Origin: Microglena sp. YARC
Lineage: Eukaryota; Chlorophyta; Chlorophyceae; Chlamydomonadales; Chlamydomonadaceae
Length of the DNA: 64,000 nt
Reading direction: 5' to 3'
NCBI GenBank assembly: GCA_022414725.1
Contig: CM039462.1
Coordinates: 97,656,963 to 97,720,962, forward strand
Made by a program: the position numbers and the translations under genes. The notes beneath the pieces are model-generated. The model did not search any database. It saw nothing but the letters and a program-made list of their open reading frames with translations, and had not been told where the DNA came from. Shown in pieces: positions 43,496 to 55,900 of this stretch; the stretch's first letter is position 1, and each line of letters starts with the position of its first letter.

Positions 43496-46400
43496 AAAGG
43501 AGAGGGATTTTAATTTCAGATTTGAGATTTCTGTACACCGGGTTGAGTGGCTACTCCAGGCTACTCAAGCGTGCTTTCACCGAGGAGCACGGAGCCTGGG
43601 TGGTGGTGGGTACGTGGGTGGGTGGGTGGGCGAAAGGAGAGGGATTTTAATGTCAGATTTCTGTACACCAGGTTGAGTAGCTACCTCAGGCTACTCAAGC
43701 CTTATTTCACCGAGGAGCACAGAGCCCGTGTGGTGGTGGGTAGGTGGGTGGGTTGGGGGGGCGAAAGGAGAGGGATTTTAATGTCCGATTTGAAATTTCT
43801 GTAGGTCAGGTTGAGTAGCTACTCCAGGCTACTCAAGCGTGCTTTCTGTACACCAGGTTGAGTAGCTACCTCGGGCTACTCAAGCCTTATTTCACCGAGG
43901 AGCACGGAGACCGTGTGGTGGTGGGTAGGTGGGTGGGTTGGGGGGCTAAAGGAGAGGGATTTTAATTTCAGATTTCACATTTCTGTACACCAGCTTGAGT
44001 AGCTACTCCAGGCTACTCAAGCGTGCTTTCACGGAGGAGCACGGAGCCCGGCTGATGGTGGGTTGGTGGGTGGGGATGGGTGGGTGGGTGGGTGGGTGGG
44101 TGGGTGGGTGGGGGGGCGAAAGGAGAGGAATTTTAATTTCAGATTTCTGTACACCAGGCTACTTAAGGCAACTCAAGCCTTATTTCAAGATTTTTGCGTA
44201 GCCGTTGCATGGCGGAGCGCGGAGCCCAGGGGATTCAAGGCCCTATGCGTTGCCATGCAACGACTGATAGCGACACGTCAACGGAAACAAATCCTAGGGT
44301 ATTGCTGAAGGCATTATATAACTACACTTTATCCATAATTGAAGTGAAGTGAGACACGAGCCTAACAAAGATGAGTTTTTGGCGGAGCCCCCCTCCTCAA
44401 AGGGGCGGGAGCCTCCAGGGTTACCCATTGTCTGTCTGACCGACCGACCATCCATCTGACCAAGACGAAGCCTGATACGTTAGAGTTTGCCGGAGGTGCT
44501 CCCGTTGAAAAGACCTTTCGTAGTTGTCTGCTGCTTCTGGTGTACCTGCTCATGCAGCAGACGGCAGGCTTGGCAACACTGCACCAGGGTACTACAAAGC
44601 GCGCGCGGCGGCGCGATTTCGCGCACACTTTTTCAACCCCCTGTGGGCGCAGCGCGCAGTTTTTGCGCTTTTTGCACTAGAAAGCGCTGACCAATTTGAT
44701 GTATGTGCGCTTTAAGCGCTCACCAATTTGACAAAAAGTAGTACCCTGCACTGCACCATGGGTCCTCAGGTTGAAATCACAGAGAGCAAATACAATTCAA
44801 AAGCAGTGCAGATACAGGGTACAGGTAACCTGATGACCCCCCTCCCTCACCTGCTTTCTGCTGTGCGGAAAGGGCCGCACATTGCACAAGCTGATATTCC
44901 AGCTTCAGTTGAGCCAGTGTGAGGACGGGCTCTGCACACTGCCAGCTCCCTTGTTCCTGCAGCCCTCACCCACCCACCCACCACCACCCTGCACCCACCA
45001 CCACTCTGCAGCTAATGACCCCCTCTCTCACCTGGTCTCCGCTGCGTGCCAAGGGCCGCACATCGCACAAGCTGATATTCCAGCTTCAGTTAGGCCTGTG
45101 TGAGGACGGGCTCTGCACACTGCAAGCTCCCTTGTTCCTGCCCACCCCACCCCACCCCACCCACCCACCCCACACACTCACCCTGTACCCACCACCCTGC
45201 AGCTGATGACCCCCTCTCTCACCTGGTTTCCGCTGCGCGCAAAGGGCCGCACATCGCACAAGCTGATATTCCTGCTTCAGTTGGGCCAGTGTGAGGACGG
45301 GCTCTGCACACTGCCAGCTCCCTTGTTCCTGCGACGATATTGACGGCTCCTCTCTGCCAGAACCTGTGGGGAAGAGGGAACTTGTACCCCAGTGCATCGA
45401 TCCGTACTGCTTGAACCAGGGGTCTGTGAGGTCGATCCATGCCTCTGACTCGTCCAGTAGGGACAACTCGTTTGATGGCGCTCTCTGTGCAGCAAGGCAG
45501 GGGGGGGGTGAGGGGGGATGGGGTGAGGGGGGATTGGGGAGGGAGGGGGGGGGAGTTTGCAGGGTGGGAGGTGAGGGGGATGGGGTGCAGCAAGGCAGGG
45601 CGGGGGATGATGGGGGGGTGGCAGAGGGGGTGATGGGGGGTGGTGGAGTGTTGGGGGGTGATGGGGTGTTGAATAGGTAGGCAGGTAGGTGGGTGGGTGG
45701 GTAGGTAGGCAGGTAGGTGGGTGGGTAGGTGGATGGGTAGGTGGGTGGGTGGGTAGGTAGGCAGGTGGTAGGTAGGTAAGTAGGTAGGCAGGTGGTAGGT
45801 AGGTAGGTACGTAGGCAGATGGTAAGTAAGTAGGTAGGCAGGTAGACAACGTTGGCAACAAAACGTCAGGGACAGCACACAGCATAAGCTGACGACACCT
45901 ATGCCAAGGTCTTGTTGTCTGGCTTGCCCTCATTCTTCAATCTTCTAGCATAAATAGGGAACGGAAATATGATATCATGTCATCATATGATATCATATGA
46001 TATCATGTCATCATATGATATCATATGATATCATGTTATTATATGATGACGGCAGTCTGACTAGGCTAAAGTTACCATTTATAGACAATATCATATGATG
46101 CAATTTGTATGACGGCATACCTTTCGTCAAAATCATATGATATGCCAGTCCGTAAGCATAAGCCACCACGCAGCACCATGGTGCTCCTAGGAGCCTTTGG
46201 GGTGCTACTACCAGCTTGTCTTGCCCCCAAAAGCAACCTGAAACCTAGGGTCTACTGAAGCACCCTCAAAACACCAAGGTACCTACTTTAGCACGTTAAA
46301 GAACTACATGTAGCACATGTAGTACATGTAGCAAAGAATACACTGGCACTACCATTGGCACACACCATAAGCTGCAAACACCTCTGCCGCGGTCTTGTTG

Positions 46401-49400
46401 TCTGGCTTGCCCTCGTCCCTTAACCTTCTAGAATAAGCCACCACGTAGCACCAAGGTGCTCCTAGGAGCCTTTGGGGTGCTACTACCAGCTTGTCTTGCC
46501 CCCAAAAGCAACCTGAAACCTAGGGTCTGCTGTAGCACCCCCAAAACACCAAGGTTCCTAATTTAGCACTTTAAATAACTACATGTAGCACATGTAGTAC
46601 ATGTAGCAAAGAATACACTGGCACTACCATTGGCAGACACCATAAGCTGCAAACACCTCTGCCGCGGTCTTGTTGTCTGGCTTGCCCTCGTCCCTTAACC
46701 TTCTAGAATAAGCCACCACGTAGCACCAAAGTGCTCCTAGGAGCCTTTGGGGTGCTACTAGCAGCTTGTTTTGCCCCCAAAAGCGACCTGAAACCTAGGG
46801 TCTACTGTAGCACCCCCAAAACACCAAGGTTCCTAATTTAGCACTTTAAATAACTACATGTAGCACATGTAGTACATGTAGCAAAGAATACACTGGCACT
46901 ACCCTTGGCACACACCATAAGCTGCAAACACCTCTGCCGCGGTCTTGTTGTCTGGCTTGCCCTCGTCCCTTAACCTTCTAGAATAAGCCACCACGTAGCA
47001 CCAAGGTGCTCCTAGGAGCCTTTGGGGTGCTACTAGCAGCTTGCTTTGCCCCCGAAAGCAACCTGAAACCTAGGGTCTACTGTAGCACCCCCAAAACAAC
47101 AAGGTTCCTAATTTAGCACGTTAAAGAACTACATGTAGCACATGTAGTACATGTAGCAAAGAATACACTGGCACTACCATTGGCACACACCATAAGCTGC
47201 AAACACCTCTGCCGCGGTCTTGTTGTCTGGCTTGCCCTCGTCCCTTAACCTTCTAGAATAAGCCACCACGTAGCACCAAGGTGCTCCTAGGAGCCTTTGG
47301 GGTGCTACTAGCAGCTTGCTTTGCCCCCGAAAGCAACCTGAAACCTAGGGTCTACTGTAGCACCCCCAAAACACCAAGGTTCCTAATTTAGCACTTTAAA
47401 TAACTACATGTAGCACATGTAGTACATGTGGCAAAGAATACACTGGCACTACCATTGGCACTACCCTTGGCACGCACCATAAGCTGTCAAAACCTCAGCC
47501 ACGGTTTTTTTGTCTGGCTTGCCCTCATCCCTCAGCCTTCTAGCATAAGCCACGAGTGCACAGGCAGCCCCGGCCAGGTCCGAGCGCGATGACAGGAAGT
47601 CATGCAGGACGTAGTACGGCTGCGGTACAGTCCCCAGGTCGGAGTTACGTGCTCTGCGTTGCAGGGTGCGTACTGCCTCCTCTAGCAGGGAGACCCTTCC
47701 AACAGCCGGCTGTACAGCAAAGTAGGGGGTGGGGGTGGGTGTGATGGGTATCTGTGTCTGAGGGAGTGTGTGCGTGAGGGGTGCGAGTGGGGGTAGGAGT
47801 GGGGGTGGGGGGGAGGATCTGGGTGGAAGCTGGTGTGTGTGTGTGTGGTGGTGGTGGTGGGGGGGGGGGGGGGGGGGGGGAGCTCAGCTTATTAATGACA
47901 GCGGAAGAGGCGGGATTTGAAGCCACGACCTCTATACCCTAGCCGGGATTTGAAGGCATGACCTCTAAACTTGAACACTAAAACACATCAAAAGTTAGTG
48001 CATGCATCATATTACACAGCATTGCATTGTGTAGTCCGTATATGAATTGTTTAGTGGGCTGTTTTGCGCTCCACGCTCCACGCTGTTTGCTTGCACTGTG
48101 GCCAACCACCAACCAATCTGCACCTGACTAGTCTGTCTGTCCCCCTCACCTCAATCCCCCCCCCCCCCCCCCCCCCCTCCACGCTCGTACCACGCTCACT
48201 CAGTTTATGGATGGCAGAACAGAAGGATAATTGGGGAATGAACCTAGTTATTTTTTCCAGCTACGAGCAGCAGCTTCTAGGTATCTCTCTGAGTTAGCCA
48301 CTGGGCAAAGCTCCTAGAGTCCAACAGTACTGGAAATATGATTCTGCCAGCTTCTAAATGCAGTACGTTGCTACAGGTTGGGCTGGGTACCAAGCCAGGG
48401 GATCTGCCTGGAATCTGGTGCGGGTAGCTGAAAAGAAGAAATATGACTCAGATGGTCTTGGTCGATACGGTTGGATGATGTGATGGTCGCGGTCCTGCCC
48501 AGGGGGAGGGGGCACAGCGTGTGAAGCGCGCCACGCTCACTCAGTTCGTGGATGAGGCGACAAAGGCAAAACCCAAGCGTCCTAGTGGGGTTGCTACTGG
48601 TAGCGGAAAAAAGCCCTCTGTGAGGGACTCACCTGGTCCTGGTCGATACGGTTGCATGATGTGATGGTGATGGTCCCGCCCAGGGGGAGGGAGCACAGGG
48701 TGGGACGCACGCCACGCTCACTCAGTTCGTGGATGAGGCGACAAAGGCAAAACACAAGGGTCCCAAGAAGCGATTGCTACTGGTAGCTGGAAAAAAGGCT
48801 CTGTGAGGGACTCACCTGGTCTTGGTCGATACGGTTGGATGATGGGATGGTCGCGGTCCTGCCCAGGGGGAGGGGGCACAGTGTGGAAAGCGCGCCGCGC
48901 TCACTCAGTTCGTGGATGAGGCGACAAAGGCAAAACACAAGGGTCCCAAGAAGCGATTGCTACTGGTAGCTGGAAAAAAGGCTCTGTGAGGGACTCACCT
49001 GGTCTTGGTCGATACGGTTGGATGATGGGATGGTCGCGGTCCTGCCCAGGGGGAGGGGGCACAGTGTGTGAAGCGCGCCACGCTCACTCAGTTCGTGGAT
49101 GAGGCGACAAAGGCAAAACCCAAGCGTCCTAGTGGGGTTGCTACTGGTAGCGGAAAAAAGCCCTCTGTGAGGGACTCACCTGGTCCTGGTCGATACGGTT
49201 GCATGATGTGATGGTGATGGTCCCGCCCAGGGGGAGGGAGCACAGGGTGGGACGCACGCCACGCTCACTCAGTTCGTGGATGAGGCGACAAAGGCAAAAC
49301 ACAAGGGTCCCAAGAAGCGATTGCTACTGGTAGCTGGAAAAAAGGCTCTGTGAGGGACTCACCTGGTCTTGGTCGATACGGTTGGATGATGGGATGGTCG

Positions 49401-52400
49401 CGGTCCTGCCCAGGGGGAGGGGGCACAGTGTGTGAAGCGCGCCACGCTCACTCAGTTTGTGGATGAGGCGACAAAGGCAAAACCCAAGCGTCCTAGTGGG
49501 GTTGCTACTGGTAGCGGAAAAAAGCCCTCTGTGAGGGACTCACCTGGTCCTGGTCGATACGGTTGCATGATGTGATGGTGATGGTCCCGCCCAGGGGGAG
49601 GGAGCACAGGGTGGGACGCACGCCACGCTCACTCAGTTCGTGGATGAGGCGACAAAGGCAAAACACAAGGGTCCCAAGAAGCGATTGCTACTGGTAGCTG
49701 GAAAAAAGGCTCTGTGAGGGACTCACCTGGTCTTGGTCGATACGGTTTGATGATGGGATGGTCGCGGTCCTGCCCAGGGGGAGGGGGCACAGTGTGGAAA
49801 GCGCGCCACGCTCACTCAGTTCGTGGATGAGGCGACAAAGGCAAAACCCAAGCGTCCTAGTGGGGTTGCTACTGGTAGCGGAAAAAAGCCCTCTGTGAGG
49901 GACTCACCTAGTCCTGATCGATACGGTTGCATGATGTGAAGGTGATAATCCCGCCCAGGGGGAGGGAGCACAGGGTGGGACGCACGCCACGCTCACTCAG
50001 TTTGTGGATGAGGCAACAAAGGCAAAACCCAATGCCCCCAGGCGGCGATAGCTACTGGTAGCGGAAAAAAGCCCTCTGTGAGGGACTTACCTGGTCCTGG
50101 TCGATACGGTTGGATGATGTGATGGTGACAGTCCCGCCCAGGGGAAGGGAGCACAGCGTGAGAAGCGCGCCGCGCTCACTCAGTTCGTGGATGAGGCGAC
50201 GGAGACACTCCAGCGCGCCCTCGGAGACAGGGTTTGCGCTGACGGCTGTATAGGCTTCTTCATACTTCTCTGCTTCGCAGCAGTAGCTGAAGATGTTGGC
50301 CCACAGCCGCCCCTCCAGAGCCAATCGCTCTTGATCTGCTTGTAAATCGACTCCCTGCTGCATGCAAGTGCTGCTGTTAGTCAGTGTTTCATTTTTCGTC
50401 GACGCATCGCCATTCCGTCGCCATTCCGTAGAATGCTACACCCCCGGACCCCTCGATACCGGGACGCGCTGCCCCCCGACCCCCCCAGGCTCTGCGCTTC
50501 GCACTCCGCCATGCTTTGGCTACGCAATTATCCTGACATCAGGGTTGAGTAGCCAAAGTAGCTACTCAACCTGGACTACAGAAATCTGAAATAAAAAACA
50601 CTGCTGCTAGTGATATAAAATCATCTTATAAACACATTTGGAGTCGAGTAGGGCACATTTGGAGTCAAGTAGGGCACCAGGAAACATGTAATCATCATCA
50701 TCATCATCATCATATACAGAGTCCAATTACACTTGGGGAAGCTGCTGCTGCTCCTCTTGAGTAAACATGACAGTAACAGTAAGCAAGCAGCCCCTCAAAA
50801 ACACATGGCTACATGAGAGTGCAAGCACTTGCCTGTCTGTCCCCATACACGTGAGGAGGCTGGTTCAGCTCAGCTCGTGTAAACATGACAGTACCAGTAA
50901 GCAAGCAGCCCTTAACAACACATGGCTACACGAGTGTGAATGCCACTTGCCTGTCTGTCCCCATACACGTGGGGAAGCTGCAGCAGCTCGGCTCGTGTAA
51001 ACATGACAGTACCAGTAAGCAAGCAGCCCTCCAAAACGCATGGCTACATGAGTGTGCATGCGACTTGCTTGTGTGTAGGGAACGGCAAATCATATGATGT
51101 TGACCAAAGACGAGTATGATATCATATGATATCATACAAAAATCATATGATGTCATATAATATGATATGATGCCCCAGGCCAAAGTTACCTAGTCAGACC
51201 GCCGGCATCATATGATATCATATGATGACATGATATCATATGATATCATATTGCCGACCCCTACCTGTGTGTCCCCATACACGTGAGGAAGCTGCTGCAA
51301 CGCAGCTCGTGCGAACATGATGGCCCCCTCAGCTGCCCCCTCCCGCTCATACAGCATCATGACAGTTTCGTAGTAGTGCAGCACCAGCAGACCCTGTCCC
51401 ACACATGTGTCTCCACAGGCCGCCGGTAGCAGCAAGGCCTCGTCGTACGGGGGCTGCGGGAGTCCTGTTAGATGCTGACGCAGGCCGCACAGGATGTGGA
51501 GGAAGACCTTGCTGCTTGGACCTAGGGAACAGGGTCAAAGGGGGTGGTGTGGGGTGAGGATTGGTGTGGTGTGGTGAGGTTGGGTGGGGGATGTTACGGA
51601 CACGTCCGGGGCTGCGAAAGGCCTGTTAGATGCTGACACAGGCCGCACAGGATGTGGAGGAAGACCTTGATACTTGGACCTAAGGAACAGGGTCATAGGG
51701 GGTGGGGTGGGGTGGGGTGGGGTGGGGTGAGGATCGGTGTGGTGTGGTGAGGTTGGGTGGGGGATGTTACCGACACGCCTGGGGCTGCTGGAGGCCTGTT
51801 AGATGCTGACACAGGCCGCACAGGATGTGGAGGAAGACCATGATGCTTGGACCTGGGGAACAGGGTCATAGGGGGGTGGGGGTTGTGGTTGGGTGGGGTA
51901 AGGATGGGTGGGGTGTGGTGGTGTGAGGTTGGGTGGGGGATGTTACCGACACATTCGGGGGCTGCGGGAGGCCTGTTAGATGCTGACACAGGCCGCACAG
52001 GATGTGGAGGAAGACCATGATGCTTGGACCTGGGGAACAGGGTCAGAGGGGGTGGGGGTGGAGTGGGGGTGTGAGGTTGGGTGGGGTGTACTGAGGTTGG
52101 GTGGGGGATTTTACCGACGCATATGGGGGCTGCGGGAGTCCTGCTAGATGCTGACACAGGCCGCACAGGATGTGGAGGAAGACCATGATGCTTGGACCTG
52201 GGGAACAGGGTCAGAGGGGGTGGGGGTGAGGGTGAGGTGGGGGATGGGGTGTGTGTGGTGAGGATGGGTGTAGTGAGGAGTGGTAAGGATGGGTGAGGTG
52301 GGGATATGTTGGATGTGGTGTGGTGGTGTGAGGTTGGGTGGGGGATGTTATATGACGACGCATATGGGGGCTGGGGGAGTCCTGTTAGATGCTGACACAG

Positions 52401-52880
52401 GCCGCACAGGATGTGGAGGAAGACCAAGGGCTTGGACCTGGGGAACAGGGTGAGAGGGGTTGGGGTTGGGGGTGAGGGTGGGATGAGGTTGGTGGTGGAG
52501 GGGTTGGGGTTGGGGTTGGGGTTGGGTTGAGGTTGGTGGTGGTGGCAGTGGGTTGGGGTTAGGGGTGGGGGGGGGGTGGGGGGGGGGGGGGGGTTGAGGT
52601 TGGTGGTGAGGGTGGGGGTGGATTGAGGCTAGTGGTGGTGGGTTTGGGTGGGGTTTGGGGCGGGGGTGGGTTGAGGTTGGTGGTGGTAGGGTTGGGTTTG
52701 GAGTTGGGTTGATGGTGGGGTGGATTGAGGTTGGTGGTGGTGGGGTTTGTGTTTGGGTTTGGGTTGGGGATGGCGTTGGGTTGAGGTTGGTGTTGGTGGG
52801 GTTTGATTGATGTTGGTGTTGGTGGGGTTGGTGTTGGTGGGGTGGTGTTGGTGGGGTGGGGTGTGTGTGGGGGGGGGGGT

Positions 52881-52923
<43 letters not shown>

Positions 52924-55900
52924 GGTTATGTGTGTGAGGGCGGGGGAAGGTGAGGTTGGTGGTGTTGGTGGTGGTGTTGAGGGGGTTGGGGGGGGGGGCG
53001 TAGATTGAGGTTGGTGGTGGAGGGGGGTGGGTGGGGAATTTCACACCTTTTGTGAGGCTGGAAGCTGCCCTGAAGAAACACGCAGCTGCTTCGTTGACTG
53101 CCTCCTCCCTGGCGTGGCCGTAGGAGTATGACTCAGCCAGTTGACAGGTCAGGCCTAGGCCCCTCAAGAACTCGGGGCCTGCCTCCTTCATCCCCGAAGC
53201 CCCTGCCAGCAGCGTGAGAGCATGCAAGGGTTCGAACTCCCTACGCAGGAAGAGGTGGTAGCCGATCTCCATTACCCGGCTGGCTATGCAGCTGGCAGAT
53301 GAGGAGGAAGAGCTGTTACCTGTAAGAAGAGGCAGATGTATGTTGTTACAGGGGCAGGGGCAGTTTATGTGAGTTGTTAAAAATGCAGATGTATGTGAGC
53401 TGTTACAGGGGCAGGGGCAGGGGCAGAGTCAGGGGTAGGTATAGGGTTTAGATGGGGAGAAAGAGCTGTTACCTGGAAGAAGAGGTGTATGAGAGTTGTT
53501 TCAGGGGCAGAGTCAGGGGCAGAGTCAGGGGCAGGGGTAGGTTTAGGGATTAGATGGAGAGGAAGAGCTGTTACCTGGAAGAAGGATGGGTGTGAGTTGT
53601 AGGCGGATGGGTGTGAGTTGCAATTGTAACCCAGGTTGGCCCCAGTACAAGCAAACAGGCTGACCCCCTCAACCTCACGCCTCGTAATAAAGCGTACTAT
53701 TTATTTAGAGGCAGATGTATGTGAGTTGTTACTGGGGCAGAGTTAGGGGTAGGTTTGGGGTTCAGATGGGGAGGAAGAGCTGTTACCTGGGAATAGAAGC
53801 AGGTGTATGTTGTCACAGGGGCAGAGGCAGGGGCAGGGGCAGAGGCAGGAGTAGGTTTAGGGTTTGAGATGGGGAGGAAGAGCTACAACCTGGAAGAAGG
53901 GGCAGGTGTATGTTGTTACAGAGTCAGGGGCAGGGGCAGAGGCAAGGGTAGATTTAGGTTTTAGATGGGGAGGAAGAGGTGTTACCTGGAAGGAGAGGCG
54001 CATGTGACTGAGTTGTTATTGTTACAGAGGGTAGCCCCAGTGGCTGCCCCCCTCAACCTCACGCCACGTAATGAGGCGTGCTATTTATTTATTGTTACAA
54101 GGGCAAGGAGACAGGGGTAGGTTTAGGGTTTGGGTTTTTAGGGTTTAGGGTGTGTAGAGTTTAGGTAGGTAGGTAAGTAGGAAGGTAGGTAGGTAGGTAG
54201 GTAGGTGGGTGGGTCGGTAGGAAGGAAGGTGGGTAGATGGGTAGGTAGGAAGGAAGGTGGGTAGATGGGTAGGTAGGTAGGTGGGTGGGTAGGTGGGTAG
54301 GTGGGTGGGTAGGTAGGTGGGTGGGTAGGTGGGTGGGTGGGTGGGTAGGTAGGTAGGTAGGTAGGTAGGTAGGTAGGTAGGTAGGTAGGTAGGTAGGTAG
54401 GTAGATAAGTGGGTAGATGGGTAGGTAGGTAGGTGGGTAGGTGGGTGGGTAGGCATGCATGCATGTGTGTACTCACCAAACTCTAAAGCTAAGAGCAGCT
54501 TGACGGCTGTCTTGTCTTGCTCATGCAGCTGTAGGGCATCTCCCTCACTAATGTGCTTCAAGACGTGGGGCATCAGGCGTGCCAGCAAGGTACTCTTTGA
54601 GTCAAGCTGCCAGTTGTAAGGGAGGGTGCTGAGGCTGCGACGCCCGGGTAGCTTCTCAGTATCTCCTGGAGAAGACCCCAGACGCAGGTGCGACAAAGCC
54701 AGGGCGGCCGGGTCTACAGCTGGAGCCTCGTCTGCTTGCTCAGTGGCCAGGGTGGCACCGAGCCAGTACACGATTGCCGACCTCTGCAGCTGAGTGTGTA
54801 AGGTGGGGACCAGCTCTGCAACCTCTGCGTTCAGGGCGGCACCGTTTAGGCTAAGCCCACCTGTTGAGCGAAGGTGCTGGACGATGCCCAGAAGGAGAAG
54901 CAGGTCCCGGGTCACAGAGCACTGGGCATAGGCAACTTGGCGCGTGGCGCAGACCAGGAAGGTGACAGCTGGAGAGGGCAGGGTGGCTGCACGTGGGTGG
55001 GTACAAGTAGTGGGTTGTTGGGTGGGCACAAGTGGCAGTGGCAGTGGCAGATGGTGGGTGGACTGGCAGATAGCCTCAATGTCAGATTCCTTGTAGAATG
55101 TCCTCAAAGTGGCAGTGGCAGATGGTGGGTGGGCACAAGTGGCAGTGGTAGTGGCAGATGGTGGGTGGACTGGCAGCTAGCCTCAATAACAGATTCCTTG
55201 AAGAGTGTCCTCAAACTAGCAGTGGCAGATGTTGGGTGGGCACAAGTGGCAGTGGCAGTGGCAGTGGCAATGACAGATGGTGGGTGGACTGGCAGATAGC
55301 CTCAATAACAGATTACGTGTAGAATGTCCTGAAAGTGGCAGTGGCAGATGGTGGGTGGGCACAAGTGGCAGTGGCAGTGGCAGATAGTGGGCCTAGCCGT
55401 CATCACCATCACAAAAGCAACAGTAATAACAGTAACATAGCCTCACCCTTTGTTGGTTGGAGCTGCGGCTCTTGCACCACCGACTCCGTCTCCAACATTG
55501 TGATGCAGCAGCCACTATCATCACAACCACCACCACACCACCGCAGCACCCCTAACTAAGTAAATAACTAGCCACCAGCACCATCACAAAAGCAACAGTA
55601 ACAACAGTAACATAGCCTCACCCTTTGTTGGTTGGAGCTCCGGCTCTTGCACCACCGACTGAGTCTCCAACACTGCGATGCAGCCACCACCACCACCACA
55701 CCACCACCACAGCAGCACCCCTCAATAACTAACTAACTAACTAGCCGCCACCACCACTGCCACCACCACCATCACAAAAGCAACAGTAACAGCAGTAACA
55801 TAACCTCATCTGCTCACTCTTTGTTGGTTGGAGCTCCGGCTCTTGCACCACCGACTGAGTCTCCAACATTGTGATGCAGCCGCAACACTCCTTTAACAGG

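Larger units (their letters stand above)
40429..45500. repeat. Right copy of the segmental duplication (in the NUP160 gene)
   Basis: Matches 5458-9412 plus 16329 to about 17700. It lacks the copia insertion, so 44320-44345 is the natural empty site (ACTACACTTTATCCATAATT). This copy is continuous with the rest of NUP160. Confidence 0.93.

Noticed and set aside
43332..43538. Histidine/threonine-rich peptide frames at GT and G runs
   Set aside because: Pure microsatellite translation.
48445..50240. CRISPR-like array of regular repeats
   Set aside because: The whole 182-bp unit is repeated with no unique spacers, and it contains exon I sequence.
52559..53272. Proline/threonine-rich protein tail after exon G
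   Set aside because: Readthrough of the G/T low-complexity intron; the donor GTGTGA ends the exon at 53047.
54138..54479. Tyr/Pro/Thr-rich protein on the minus strand
   Set aside because: Translation of the (GTAG)n simple repeat.
54987..55107. Exon starting LRTFYKESDIEAICQ upstream of exon F
   Set aside because: It is a unit of an intronic minisatellite (55010-55410), and exons E and F join in phase without it.
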